Source: Muribaculaceae bacterium (GTDB taxonomy: Bacteria > Bacteroidota > Bacteroidia > Bacteroidales > Muribaculaceae). Taken from it: a stretch of 64,000 bases of DNA. This document shows, piece by piece, positions 24,701-32,977 of the stretch. The notes beneath the pieces are model-generated. The model did not search any database. It saw nothing but the letters and a program-made list of their open reading frames with translations, and was not told where the DNA came from. The translations under genes and the position numbers were made by a program. How positions within the stretch are numbered: the first letter of the stretch is position 1; every line of letters begins with the position of its first letter. The stretch lies in NCBI GenBank assembly GCA_023663365.1, contig JAMPHP010000002.1, positions 214,677-278,676 of the forward strand, given 5' to 3'.

Positions 24701-25222
24701 ATTGAAGAAGTTGGTGGCATACACCGTCTCGTTCCAGCCGTCGACATTCTTGCGAACTCCGTTCAGCGCATTGATGGTGGTGGCTTTGGGCTCGAAAGGA
24801 TTGTCGGGGACTTCTTCGACGATAAAGCGGCGGGTAGCCGTCGTCTCCACGCCCTTGTAGTTGCACCGTATGGTAAGAAGCGCCTCGCCGCTCACCATAG
24901 GGTTGAGGTGCCATGTCACATTATTATTTCGGTACTTAAGCTGACTGTCGAAGCCGCAGTTTGTCACCACGAGAAGCTCGGGGTTGGAGTTCTCGTAGGT
25001 GAACGTGAGGCCTTGCTCGGCAAGGTCGCTTGTTGCGTAGGCGTTTACGCCCGAGGGCAGCGTGAAGAACTCACTCCAGAGCTGGTCCACGCCATAGGTG
25101 TCCGGACGGGCTATCGCCTTATACTCCTTCACGTCCTTAGGCTCCAGACCGCCCTCGGGAGTGAGAGCCGCTGCCGAAGCAACGATTGGCAAGCAGATGC
25201 CAATGAGTAATTTTCTAAGCAT
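21746..25222 (-). CDS. Large secreted surface protein of the cobalamin operon, with sorting-domain tail
   Basis: This 1158-residue protein has an N-terminal signal peptide (MLRKLLIGICLPIVASAAAL). A central region (about 370-650) carries ISLGGFGGYVIVGFDAP, NGLPDDTWYELAGSNYW and CGWLGESSTEVGG, all shared with the 26746-27960 protein of the same operon. Two Ig-like (Big_2) repeats follow (WSVEDESVGTIDQNGLFTA and WTSSDPSVAEVEKNGFF). The C-terminus (LALYPNPATYSFSLN, then GVYFVVL) is a type IX secretion sorting-domain-like tail. It is last in a riboswitch-led operon with btuB. A role in binding or presenting corrinoids at the surface is inferred from context; no experimentally known family was identified. 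Confidence 0.75.
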   Translation of the reverse strand: MLRKLLIGICLPIVASAAALTPEGGLEPKDVKEYKAIARPDTYGVDQLWSEFFTLPSGVNAYATSDLAEQGLTFTYENSNPELLVVTNCGFDSQLKYRNNNVTWHLNPMVSGEALLTIRCNYKGVETTATRRFIVEEVPDNPFEPKATTINALNGVRKNVDGWNETVYATNFFNIPAGWGDPSIWEENGITWGFDYTNTELISAVDCEVYSSGTSNYARGIVKINGVSGKDKLTAWIERNGVRAESSIDVDLYLIKAADDEAHWLRKPLPDTLNVMSNDFYFSSGTHSVITIVQQPSHGTVELCELADNYGRVRPHIIYTPAGVENLENWSTDTFCYRASLLDAEDNVLEASEATVTMVLRDNPNISKVFEFVPAPGQFVNTASFTKADVLIGSGGTGGTGSVPATTGMISLGGFGGYVIVGFDAPIYNDPRNPYGVDFTISGNAFEAAAKGYWSEPGAVMVMRDDNGNGLPDDTWYELAGSNYWFNTSRRNVTFTYEDLGYSTRYYIPYEASDGLNGAVPSNRFHAQNYFPDPYLYTDVKLVDNKLALTGTHINAVYDLTVPSYIECYRPLAFGYCDNHATTGELSDARNPYFADEKGSVADGFDISWAVDENGNYVDLDRIDFVKIYNSVNQACGWLGESSTEVGGFSATRPDFNQEAPGDYYINYAGITQLQVAQGKTCRYEGFAFHNGRVMRDATARWSVEDESVGTIDQNGLFTAKKVGATKIHFSATDLAPEDVFDVEVVELGGVIVTREGNTGSVSDLAGTALVGERLWFQVQSTTQAGSTLNGSTANRFIYDTYTWTSSDPSVAEVEKNGFFHTLKPGKTVFTITSDTDPSLSTTFELTVIDLPEVKRFNNYLVIEDSRMTQEELASKMFADTEIFNASFLDGKVAYKKRVEMSIAAVEPDGYDDKFYIEGNRLRNRLVKDDWREYRLTIEGKLGDVTTTLTLPVLHTSTYNSVAAPIVCEENRLHIDRDTRRGVLDLSEVFVLPGMTEFYTMSYRKASSSAELPEGYNCTISDGLLSVELDQDAEFIDGLAIEVEGQVKRATQKAAPAGNTFTPENPNTWHKAVVKLDITSGVDQLEAAPVLALYPNPATYSFSLNIAEPTHVTLYSTGGALLFAETLRPGESVDVSALPAGVYFVVLPDATSLRLIKK

Positions 25223-25243
25223 AATGATTTAGTTTATTGGTAA

Positions 25244-26707
25244 TTAAATTTTGAATTTCAATACGCATCCTTGCGCTCGTGCGATGTAGACACCGGCAGG
25301 GAGGTCGAGCGTGATCAATGCCAAAGGCTCAGCTATAGGCACACTGCGCAGGAGCGCGCCCTGCACGCCGTAGACCTCGAGGGCAGCACCTTGGCCACCG
25401 ACCACCGAGAGTGTGTGCCCGCAAGCACTTATCGACGGCTCTTGTGGCGATGCCGGCAAGAGCGACACAGCACTCATATTCTCAGGCGTGGGAAATACCG
25501 GCAACGACGGAAACCAGTAGTTCTCTATCATCCTGTACTCCTGCAGGGTGTTGCCGGCGGCATCTGCCCGGCGGAGGATATACAGCTTTGAGCTGAACTC
25601 CTGATAAAGCGACATGTAGAGCTCATCGGTGAGCGGATGCACGCGCATGGAGCAGCCATAGAGCTTCCACGGGGTGGGAAGGCCTTCTTTCTCGAAATCG
25701 ATGATGCGGCTGAATGTGCCATTGTCGATATCGTAGCGGAAAATCCGGCCGGTGGAGAACCACGAGTTCTCACCGCCGTTCCAGTACAGCGTGTTCGACT
25801 TGGCCGACGCGCAGAATCCGTCGGGAGTCCAGGCATACCATGACGAAGCCGGGGCACTGATACCCTCTGGTATATCGACCTTCTCACACTCAAGCGTGGC
25901 GGGGTCCACTTTCAGGAGGTATGGAAGCATCTCCCCGAGGCCACCGGTGTCGGCGGTCACGCTGAGCCATAGCGAGCCATCGGCAGCGAGAACCACCGAA
26001 CCTATCCCGGCACCATCGACACCAAGCTTATCGGCGATAGAGATTTGCTCCGACACCTCATCTATGGCCGTATTCACCACCAGCAGTCCGTATTCCTGAT
26101 GAGCCACAAACAAGCGCTCACCGACCACCGCCATAGAGCCGCACTGCCCGTGATAGAGGGCGCCGCCTGAGTTAGTGTTGCCACCGCCTGAGGTGCCGTT
26201 AGGGTTCTCGGTGCCTTTCACGCATCCTGTCACCTTATAGTTGTCGAGGTCGAATACCCACACACCGTGGCTTGTGGATATATATCCTTTGTGCTCGTCG
26301 AAGCCGGCGAAGGCCCTGCCGTCGCATTGCTTTCCCGAGGGGTCGATGAGCTCCGACTGCCAGAGCATCTTCATGGTGCTGGCATCGGCCACGGTAATGC
26401 GCCCTCCGCTCACATTGGAGCCGGGATCGCGCTCCTGCTTGGCTATGAAGTAGAAGCGGCCGTGGTGGATTGCCCCATACTGATTTGTGCACCCAAGTTC
26501 ATGCCCGGGATTGACCGTCCGGAACACACGGTACTCCCAGAAGTCGCCTTCGGGGTCATCGGGGTCGAGAAAATTTACAGAAGAATTTTGGTGGCCATAC
26601 CAGTCTTCGTTTACCACAAAGACGCCGTTCGAATAGTCTTTATCGGCTGCGCGAAGAGATGTGAAAGGCATGCCCACTGCCAGAAGCAGCAAGTACAGAT
26701 GTTTCAT
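25244..26707 (-). CDS. DUF5074-type secreted beta-propeller-like protein
   Basis: This is a 487-residue exported protein (signal peptide MKHLYLLLLAVGMPFTSLRA). It has a repeat architecture typical of DUF5074 proteins: NGVFVVNEDWYGHQNSSVNF at the start, then blades such as GGRITVADASTMKMLWQ, FAGFDEHKGYISTSHGVWVF and LFVAHQEYGLLVV. It ends with a C-terminal segment (GVYIARAQGCVLKFKI) resembling a sorting-domain tail. DUF5074 proteins regularly accompany TonB-dependent cobalamin receptors in gut Bacteroidetes. It is gene 4 of 5 after the cobalamin riboswitch, 38 bases downstream of the preceding gene and 21 bases before the next. Ligand binding is inferred, not shown. Confidence 0.8.
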   Translation of the reverse strand: MKHLYLLLLAVGMPFTSLRAADKDYSNGVFVVNEDWYGHQNSSVNFLDPDDPEGDFWEYRVFRTVNPGHELGCTNQYGAIHHGRFYFIAKQERDPGSNVSGGRITVADASTMKMLWQSELIDPSGKQCDGRAFAGFDEHKGYISTSHGVWVFDLDNYKVTGCVKGTENPNGTSGGGNTNSGGALYHGQCGSMAVVGERLFVAHQEYGLLVVNTAIDEVSEQISIADKLGVDGAGIGSVVLAADGSLWLSVTADTGGLGEMLPYLLKVDPATLECEKVDIPEGISAPASSWYAWTPDGFCASAKSNTLYWNGGENSWFSTGRIFRYDIDNGTFSRIIDFEKEGLPTPWKLYGCSMRVHPLTDELYMSLYQEFSSKLYILRRADAAGNTLQEYRMIENYWFPSLPVFPTPENMSAVSLLPASPQEPSISACGHTLSVVGGQGAALEVYGVQGALLRSVPIAEPLALITLDLPAGVYIARAQGCVLKFKI

Positions 26708-26745
26708 ATTTCAGAGAATGTTACTTAGAGAGTATCGGTGTTGGT

Positions 26746-27960
26746 TTAATGGTTTTCAAGCGGATCGGGTGGAAGATCGGGCTTTATGGCAATGTGCAGG
26801 TCGGCGGCCTTCGAGAGCTCTGTCGAGGTCTCGCCAATCCAGCCACAGTACTGATTTATGCCGGTATACACCCGCACGAAGTCGATGCCGGGGAGGTGCA
26901 CATGATTGCCGGCGGCATCCACAGCCCAGTCGATTTTGAAGCTGTTGAGCTCGGCATTGTCGTTGGGATGATTGTCGACGTATCCCCAGCCGAAACTGTA
27001 GAGCACATAGTAGCTTCCGTTGCCGCTGATGTCAACGGCATTGCCGGGCAGGCAGGTGCCGCTGAGAGTATAGGAGTCGCCGTCGAGCCACAGTGGGTAG
27101 TAGCTCTGGCTGTGGAATGTGTTCTTGGGTATGTAGCCCGAAGCTCCGTCGCTGTCGGTCCACGGAATATATGTGGCGTCGGAGATGAAAGGGCCGTCGC
27201 GCTCGGGTGCCTTGTCGGGGTCGGGGCGGCGGTAGGTCACCGAATAGGCGTGGCGGGTGCCTGCCGCGGCATAGTCGCTACCGGCGAGCTCGTACCAGGG
27301 GTCGTCGGGCAGGCCGTTGCAGTTCACATCGTAGCTCACCATCACTATGCCGGGCTCGCAGGAGCCGCCTTTGAGGTCAGGGTTGACGAGCTCATAGAAA
27401 GCGTTACCCCAGATGCGGAAGTCGTATTCTCCGGGCACGTTTATCACCGTGTGGTCGAAGGCAAATGTCACATAACCTCCGAAGCCTCCGAGGCTTATCA
27501 TCACATCGTTCTCACCGGCGATGCAGTCCTCGGCCTTCTGCGCCATGGCGGCGGCATCATCGCCGGGCTCGTAGCGCGGCATTTCGTTCACATACTGGCC
27601 CGGCGCAGGGCAGTAGTCGTAGACGCGGGCTATGTAGGGGCTGTACTCCACCTCCTCGTGCAGCACATGCACGGTGAAGTCGAAGTGATAAGGCGTGGCC
27701 GGGTCGATGATGTCGAACGATATTTCGTACACGCCCTCCTCGGCGGCGAGGAATATATAATCGGGGCTGTCGCCGGCCACCGGCACACCGTTGACAGTCC
27801 ATCGGTAGTGCTCGCCGGTAAGGGCAGAGCTCAGCGGCAGCTTCTGCATACGGTAGATGTAGTACACGTCGTCGATGCCGAGGTTCACCGTATCGGCCCC
27901 GTGGCTGCACGATGCCGACAGCAAGGCAGCGATAGCAATAGGTAAGAGTATGGCCTTCAT
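26746..27960 (-). CDS. Surface lipoprotein related to the operon's 1158-residue protein (BtuH candidate)
   Basis: Start ATG 27960 overlaps the stop of the BtuG-like gene as ATGA, indicating translational coupling; a longer frame to 28011 exists but would lack the signal. The 404-residue product begins MKAILLPIAIAALLSASC, a lipoprotein signal with a lipobox-like SASC. It carries APGQYVNEMPRY, ISLGGFGGYVTFAFDH, NGLPDDPWYELAGSDY and QYCGWIGETSTEL, the same landmarks as the 21746-25222 protein but without Ig repeats or tail. Surface exposure on the outer membrane is likely. A corrinoid-binding accessory role (for example BtuH-like) is a guess from location only. Confidence 0.7.
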   Translation of the reverse strand: MKAILLPIAIAALLSASCSHGADTVNLGIDDVYYIYRMQKLPLSSALTGEHYRWTVNGVPVAGDSPDYIFLAAEEGVYEISFDIIDPATPYHFDFTVHVLHEEVEYSPYIARVYDYCPAPGQYVNEMPRYEPGDDAAAMAQKAEDCIAGENDVMISLGGFGGYVTFAFDHTVINVPGEYDFRIWGNAFYELVNPDLKGGSCEPGIVMVSYDVNCNGLPDDPWYELAGSDYAAAGTRHAYSVTYRRPDPDKAPERDGPFISDATYIPWTDSDGASGYIPKNTFHSQSYYPLWLDGDSYTLSGTCLPGNAVDISGNGSYYVLYSFGWGYVDNHPNDNAELNSFKIDWAVDAAGNHVHLPGIDFVRVYTGINQYCGWIGETSTELSKAADLHIAIKPDLPPDPLENH

Positions 27961-29111
27961 CGCGGTAGAAAGACTATATGTGCAGGAATATCGCCGGTGC
28001 GCACCGTCCACTTCCGCTTTCCCTGCGGCGAATAGCAGTGGAGAGAGCCGGAGCTCACGTAGTTCTTGGCATCGGTCACGAGGATATCACCCGTCTCGGG
28101 GTGGACGGCTATGCCGTAGGGCACGGCGATGTCGGCCTCGGTGCCATCGGTGATGAAATTTGTCGACACCACCTCTTTGGTCCGCACGTCGATGATGCCG
28201 TAGGATATGGTGTTGGAGGCGGTGAAATTGTTCCACTCGGTAGCGTAGTAGTAGAGCGAGTCGCCCTTAATGGCCATATTCGAGCAAGCCACAGCTATAG
28301 TGTCGGTCACGGCCATCTGCTGTGTCGAAGCCTTGCGCCCGAGCACGTAGAGGCGCGAGGGGCGCGTCATATAGTCGCCGCGGGAGCTCACCCACAGCTT
28401 GCCGTAGCGGTCTTTCTTGAGGCGGTGGAGGTTGATATCCACGGGGATTTGGCGCACCTGCTTGAGGTCGATCATCTGCACCACCGACACGGTATTGTCG
28501 TAGGCCGGAGCACGGTAGCCGCCGGAGTTTGCCACGTACATGTAGTCGTCAATCACCTCCATCTCCTCCGGCTGGTAGCCTACCGTGACCTTGCGCGTGA
28601 CGGCAAACGACGCCGTGTCCACTTCATAGACTGCTCCCTTGGGGGCATTGGGGTCGATGAGTACCGGGCCCACGTATGCGCTCACGTATGCCTTGCCTCG
28701 GTGGAAGCGCACATAGCGGCAATTGGGAATATCCACCTGACCGAGGCGCACGCCGCTGCGGGCATCCATGATTTCCACTTTATGAGAGCAGTTAACCACC
28801 ACATAGAGCTTTGAGCCGTAGATGCCTATATCGTTGCCCACATCGCCGAGCTCCTTCACCACCAAGGGGTTGCGCTCGGCGTAGAAATTGCGGGCGTAGA
28901 GGCCGGTGAAGTAGTCGAAATAGTCGAGGGTGCATTTGTTGGAGCCCATGTTGCCCTCGTTCACGAGATAGAAACCTCGCACTTTCGTATCCGGGGCCGG
29001 AGCCTCGGGCACAATGTCGTACTCAGCAGGCACCACGAGCTCGTCGTCGCGACAGCTCGTGGCACTCAGCATGAGCGGCAGAAAATATATAAAATAACGA
29101 ATGAACTTCAT
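27957..29111 (-). CDS. btuG: BtuG-like (YncE-type propeller) surface lipoprotein
   Basis: This is a 384-residue lipoprotein: the signal MKFIRYFIYFLPLMLSATSC ends in a lipobox. Blade-like repeats follow (RGFYLVNEGNMGSNKCTLDY, YGSKLYVVVNCSHKVEIMD, YMYVANSGGY, LWVSSRGDY, GDILVTDAKNY), as in seven-bladed YncE/BtuG propellers. In Bacteroides, BtuG sits on BtuB as a lid and captures cobalamin with very high affinity. Here it is directly behind btuB, with ATGA stop-start overlaps on both sides (29108-29111 and 27957-27960), which fits the BtuBG pair. The symbol is used on the strength of fold plus context; sequence identity could not be measured. Confidence 0.8.
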   Translation of the reverse strand: MKFIRYFIYFLPLMLSATSCRDDELVVPAEYDIVPEAPAPDTKVRGFYLVNEGNMGSNKCTLDYFDYFTGLYARNFYAERNPLVVKELGDVGNDIGIYGSKLYVVVNCSHKVEIMDARSGVRLGQVDIPNCRYVRFHRGKAYVSAYVGPVLIDPNAPKGAVYEVDTASFAVTRKVTVGYQPEEMEVIDDYMYVANSGGYRAPAYDNTVSVVQMIDLKQVRQIPVDINLHRLKKDRYGKLWVSSRGDYMTRPSRLYVLGRKASTQQMAVTDTIAVACSNMAIKGDSLYYYATEWNNFTASNTISYGIIDVRTKEVVSTNFITDGTEADIAVPYGIAVHPETGDILVTDAKNYVSSGSLHCYSPQGKRKWTVRTGDIPAHIVFLPR

Positions 29112-31105
29112 ATCTCAACGGTCAACGTAAGCCTGTAGTTGCGCTTCGGCATGGGGTAGTTGATGATTACGTCGTAGTCCTGGGCGAAGACATTGTTGAC
29201 CTCAAGCAGCGCCCGGAAGCCCACCTTGCCGAAGGTGAAATCGCGGCCCAGCGAGAGGTCGGTGGTGTACCAGGGCTGCATATAGTTGTAGCGTATGTTC
29301 TCCTGCTGGTTATAGCGCTCGCCCACATATATATATGAGCAATTGAACATCCATCGGCGCCACGTGGCGTTGAGCACTCCGGCTCCCGAGTGGTGCGGAA
29401 TGTAGGGTATCTGGTCGCGATAGTAGTTGTCGGCAGGGTTGGTGATGTCGATGGCCCGCTGCCAGGTGTACTGTGCGCGCAGTGTGAGCATGAGGTCGTC
29501 CACGGGATTTACGGTGATGAGCGCCGACACATCCACACCCTTTATGTCGACAAGGCCGAGGTTGAGCATTGTCCACCTGAACTGCTGCCCTTTGGGGTAG
29601 GCCACGATTTTATCCTTCACGCGGTTGATGTAGCCATCGGCACTTACACGCACCGCCTTGACGAAGCCCTGCGACTTGTGCTCGTAGAGCAAGCCGAGAT
29701 TGTACTGCGTCACCTGCTCGGGGTCGAGCTTGGAGTTGCCCATGTCGGCGTAGTAGAGGTCGTTGAATGTGGGCATACGGAAAGAGCGCTTCACGAAGGC
29801 TCGAACCGAGAAGTCGCGGTTGCGCAGCGGATAGCCGCTGACGTACACCGCCGGGGTGAACACATGCTTATCCTTTGGCGATTCCTGCCCGCGCAACTTG
29901 TCGTGGATGAAAGTACCCATGGCGCTTGCCTGAGCCTTGAAGCGGTCGAGGCTCAGGGCGGCGGCAAGAGCCGCCATGTGGGTATAGCGGTCGGGGCGCG
30001 CGAAGCCATACATGTCGGCGGCCAGGGCGTTCCACATGAAGTCGTAGCTCGCCGACACACGCAGCGACGGCAGGATGCGGTATTCGTTGGCCGTGGAGAA
30101 GTAAAATTCGCGCTGGCGGTAGATATTGTCGATTTTGATCTGCTTGTCGTCGTTGTTCACATAGTGCGTGCGGTAGAAGGAGTACTTCACGTTTGCGAGC
30201 GTGGAGAAGCGCCCTATATACTTCGTGAACGAGCCCTGCGCGAAGGAGTTGTTGTCCCAGATGCGCTCGCCTCGCCGCCACACATTGTTGACGATGGCGC
30301 CCGGCACGCCGCGCTCCGAGTCGTAGTGGTACACCTTGAAGTGCCACTCGCCCTCATCGATTGTGCCATTGAGGTTGAGCTCTGCGCGGATGGCGTTGAT
30401 GTCGCCGTTCTGCCGGGTAGCGGTGGTGTCGTAGGCAGTCTCGCCGGCGGGGTTCTTGCGGCGGTAGCGGAATTTATACTTACCGCTCGAGTTTATCCAC
30501 TCGGCACTCAGCGAAGCATTTACACTCCGGCTCAGACGCAGCTCCACCAGGGCCGAGGGGTTGATAAGATCGAAAGAGCCTGTGCGGAAAGTGGCGCGGG
30601 CGTGGTAGTTCTCGCCCGGAGCGAAGCGCGGGGTGCGCGTGCGGATGTAGATGGTGCCGGCGCTGCCGAAGTCGCGGGCGGGCTGCAGTATCTCGCTTTT
30701 CTGGCCGTTGTAGAGCGATATGGCCTCTACATTGTCGAGCGAGAACTGCCCCAGGTCAATCTGCCCGTTCTGCGCGTTGCCAAGCTCTATGCCGTCGTAT
30801 ACCACTCCCGAGTGGTTTGTGCCCATAGAGCGTATATTCACCGTCTTGATGCCACCCACGCCACCGTAGTCCTTGACCTGCACACCCGAGAAGTAGCGCA
30901 GGGCATCGGCCACGCTCTGGCTGTTGAGGCGCTTAAGCTCCTCGCCGCCGAGCTGCTGCACGGGTATTACCTCCACCGGCGGCCGCGTGGCTTTTACCAC
31001 GAGCTCGTGCAGCTCGTGCACATCGGTGCTGTCGGCCTCCGTGCCAAGGGCGGCGGCAGGTAGAAGTAGCAGTGTGGCTGATATGTATGCTGTGAGTTGT
31101 CGCAT
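29108..31105 (-). CDS. btuB: TonB-dependent cobalamin receptor BtuB
   Basis: ATG 31105 (MRQLTAYISATLLLLPAAAL) gives a normal signal peptide; a longer frame to 31219 runs back toward the riboswitch and is rejected. The 665-residue product has a plug domain (PVQQLGGEELKRLNSQSVAD, then TVNIRSMGTNHSGVVYDGIE) and a 22-strand-type barrel ending YRLTLTVEI. It imports cobalamin across the outer membrane using TonB energy. The upstream cobalamin riboswitch and the downstream BtuG-like gene (4-base overlap) define the substrate. There is no large N-terminal carboxypeptidase-like extension of the SusC kind, consistent with BtuB. Confidence 0.93.
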   Translation of the reverse strand: MRQLTAYISATLLLLPAAALGTEADSTDVHELHELVVKATRPPVEVIPVQQLGGEELKRLNSQSVADALRYFSGVQVKDYGGVGGIKTVNIRSMGTNHSGVVYDGIELGNAQNGQIDLGQFSLDNVEAISLYNGQKSEILQPARDFGSAGTIYIRTRTPRFAPGENYHARATFRTGSFDLINPSALVELRLSRSVNASLSAEWINSSGKYKFRYRRKNPAGETAYDTTATRQNGDINAIRAELNLNGTIDEGEWHFKVYHYDSERGVPGAIVNNVWRRGERIWDNNSFAQGSFTKYIGRFSTLANVKYSFYRTHYVNNDDKQIKIDNIYRQREFYFSTANEYRILPSLRVSASYDFMWNALAADMYGFARPDRYTHMAALAAALSLDRFKAQASAMGTFIHDKLRGQESPKDKHVFTPAVYVSGYPLRNRDFSVRAFVKRSFRMPTFNDLYYADMGNSKLDPEQVTQYNLGLLYEHKSQGFVKAVRVSADGYINRVKDKIVAYPKGQQFRWTMLNLGLVDIKGVDVSALITVNPVDDLMLTLRAQYTWQRAIDITNPADNYYRDQIPYIPHHSGAGVLNATWRRWMFNCSYIYVGERYNQQENIRYNYMQPWYTTDLSLGRDFTFGKVGFRALLEVNNVFAQDYDVIINYPMPKRNYRLTLTVEI

Positions 31106-31214
31106 AGTAGTCAAAAAATAAAAAAATCCCGGAGCGACCCTTTCCGGGCAGACTGCGGGGAGAACTTTGCGACCGATGAGGCACGTGCCAAGCATACCTC
31201 TATCATAGACGATG

Positions 31215-31433
31215 CCCATAATCCCGTAGGCTATCCTGAGAAGGAACGGCGATGGCAGGTATTCTGACTTCGTTCCACCGGGCAGTGCGTCTTCTCAAAG
31301 CATTTGCTTCAATGACATCGTGCACGCCGGCTTTGGTGCGGAACTTACAGCAGCGGGTACTGTCAGGGATTTTCACCCTGTTCCCTTTTGATGCTCAGGC
31401 CATGAGGCCTCGGCAACCATTGCGGTGCAAAAT
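31215..31433 (-). ncRNA. Cobalamin (B12) riboswitch
   Basis: On the minus strand the region shows the conserved core: GGGAACAGGGTGAAAATCCC, then GACAGTACCCGCTGCTGTAA, and distal GAAGTCAGAATACCTGCC, the B12-box-like segment. The P1-side sequence TTGCACCGCAATGG starts near 31430. It lies about 110 bases upstream of btuB and should repress the five-gene operon when adenosylcobalamin or a related corrinoid is abundant. Limits are approximate. Confidence 0.93.
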
Positions 31434-31555
31434 TACAGAAAAAATCCGGTAATGGCAAAATATTTTTTTTGAGTGGCGAAAACCTTAATTCCGAGATTGT
31501 GTATCGGGTTTGACCTCTTCACAATCGGCTCTTTTATGAACACCACACCCAATAT

Positions 31556-31626
31556 ACTTCTCAAAAAGTGCGAAACGTGAGAACTATCTTGGCGTTACTT
31601 CTCAAAAAGTGCCATTTTTGAGAAGT
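31556..31626. repeat. Duplicated 16-mer; second copy forms the Fic gene hairpin
   Basis: ACTTCTCAAAAAGTGC occurs at 31556-31571 and again at 31597-31612. The second copy begins a perfect 12-bp inverted repeat (31597-31608 and 31615-31626) overlapping the stop of the Fic gene; on the minus strand the hairpin ends in a T-rich arm and could terminate transcription. Confidence 0.65.
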
Positions 31627-32768
31627 ATGGCAGCGTCGTCTGAAACAGATTCTACAGAATAGTCCGAATTGGGCTCAGATACTCGTGTAAACAATTCAAT
31701 CAACGGAAGATTTATATAATAGTGAGAGCGACACTCTTTTATCTTCTTAATCAACCCGGTCTCACACAATATATTGAGATACCTCGTTGCTGTCGCACGA
31801 CTTACCTCAAGCTCTTTTTCCAGAAACTCCACTTTTGTATATGGATGGAAAAAGAGGTTGTTCAACAACTCATGGCGATACAGCTTTCCGAACTTAGGCC
31901 TAAGTACAGTCTTGAAGTCAGCCATTAGCTTGGAGATACCTTTTACTAAGCGAGTGGTCTCAATTGCAGTTTCTTCAATCCCTTTTAGTATGAATAAAAT
32001 CCAGGCGCCCCACTCTGCTGCATTATCCTCATTCTTATCACGAATGGCCTGTATCAACCGATAATACTCCCCCTTGTTGCGAGTGATATATCGACTGAGA
32101 TACAGGATAGGAAGATCAAGGAGGCCTGTCAACACGAGATAAAGTACACAGATGATTCGCCCGGTTCGGCCGTTGCCATCATAGAAAGGGTGGATGCTCT
32201 CAAACTGATGATGGATAATAGCCAACTTAATGAGAGGGTCAAGTTCGCAAGCCGTGCCGTCATTGATGAAGACCTCAAGATTGTCCATTAACCGTAGAAT
32301 TGTCTGCCTATCCTGCGGCGGAGTATAAACGGTTCTCCCATCTGAGCGTTTCAAGGCTGTGCCGGGCACGCTTCTAAATCCGGCAGAATTGTGCTCAAGC
32401 ATCTTTTGGATTTCTTTTATCACTGACGATGTAAGCAACCCTTTGTCTTTCACCAGACGAAAGCCGTGTTGCAAAGCCTCACGATAATTCAACACTTCTT
32501 TGGTCGCAGCATTGATAGCATATTCATAATGTGTGGCGGCAGCTCCTTGGTAAAGGTCATCTTGTGTAGTGACAATATTTTCCACTTCCGAACTATCCTT
32601 TGCTTCCTGCAAAGTCAGTGTACTAACCAAAATATTCTCATTCGGAATGGTCAAGGCCACACCTTTCAGCTCAGCTAATGCACGGTTTGCATTGTTGAGT
32701 TGCTTTAGCACAGCCTTTGTTTCAAGGTCATACGAAAGAGGCAAATTTGGTATACGATATTGTGTCAT
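31602..32768 (-). CDS. Fic-family AMP transferase with N-terminal inhibitory helix and wHTH
   Basis: The 388-residue Fic protein has the active-site loop HPFYDGNGRTGR, with catalytic histidine and nucleotide-anchoring arginines. The N-terminal SSEVENI fits the class II inhibitory motif (S/T)xxxE(G/N), so it is probably auto-inhibited. The C-terminus has a winged-helix-like segment (VEFLEKELEVSRATATRYLN). Fic enzymes transfer AMP or other nucleotide moieties to target proteins; the target here is unknown. The gene has its own consensus promoter and ends in a hairpin. It lies between the cobalamin riboswitch and the second inverted-repeat element. Its GC is lower than its neighbours, suggesting transfer. 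Confidence 0.92.
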   Translation of the reverse strand: MTQYRIPNLPLSYDLETKAVLKQLNNANRALAELKGVALTIPNENILVSTLTLQEAKDSSEVENIVTTQDDLYQGAAATHYEYAINAATKEVLNYREALQHGFRLVKDKGLLTSSVIKEIQKMLEHNSAGFRSVPGTALKRSDGRTVYTPPQDRQTILRLMDNLEVFINDGTACELDPLIKLAIIHHQFESIHPFYDGNGRTGRIICVLYLVLTGLLDLPILYLSRYITRNKGEYYRLIQAIRDKNEDNAAEWGAWILFILKGIEETAIETTRLVKGISKLMADFKTVLRPKFGKLYRHELLNNLFFHPYTKVEFLEKELEVSRATATRYLNILCETGLIKKIKECRSHYYINLPLIELFTRVSEPNSDYSVESVSDDAAILLKNGTF

Positions 32769-32852
32769 ATCAACTGACCGTTAGAATTTTTAAGTGATAA
32801 TAAACTTCGGATAAAAAGCACTATAAGAAAGCATTTTACTACCACCTTTTTG

Positions 32853-32884
32853 CAAAGGTAACGCTTTATTTAATATACACCAAA
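32853..32884 (-). promoter_or_regulatory. Promoter of the Fic gene
   Basis: Minus strand TTTG (32881-32884), 20 nt, TACCTTTG (32853-32860): full consensus. The leader to the ATG at 32768 is about 80 nt. Confidence 0.65.
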
Positions 32885-32977
32885 TTATATTCTTTGCTCT
32901 AAAACATCTTTATGCCGCGCCTCAGTTGAACAGTATGCCGCGCCGATGTGTTAGCAAATTATAAAAAAGGTTCTTAA

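Noticed and set aside
26708..28011. Longer start (28011) for the surface lipoprotein
   Set aside because: The ATG at 27960 gives a lipoprotein signal peptide and the ATGA overlap; the extension would sit inside the upstream gene.
29390..31063. 557-codon plus-strand frame opposite btuB
   Set aside because: Shadow of btuB; the real strand has signal peptide, plug and barrel motifs and a riboswitch.
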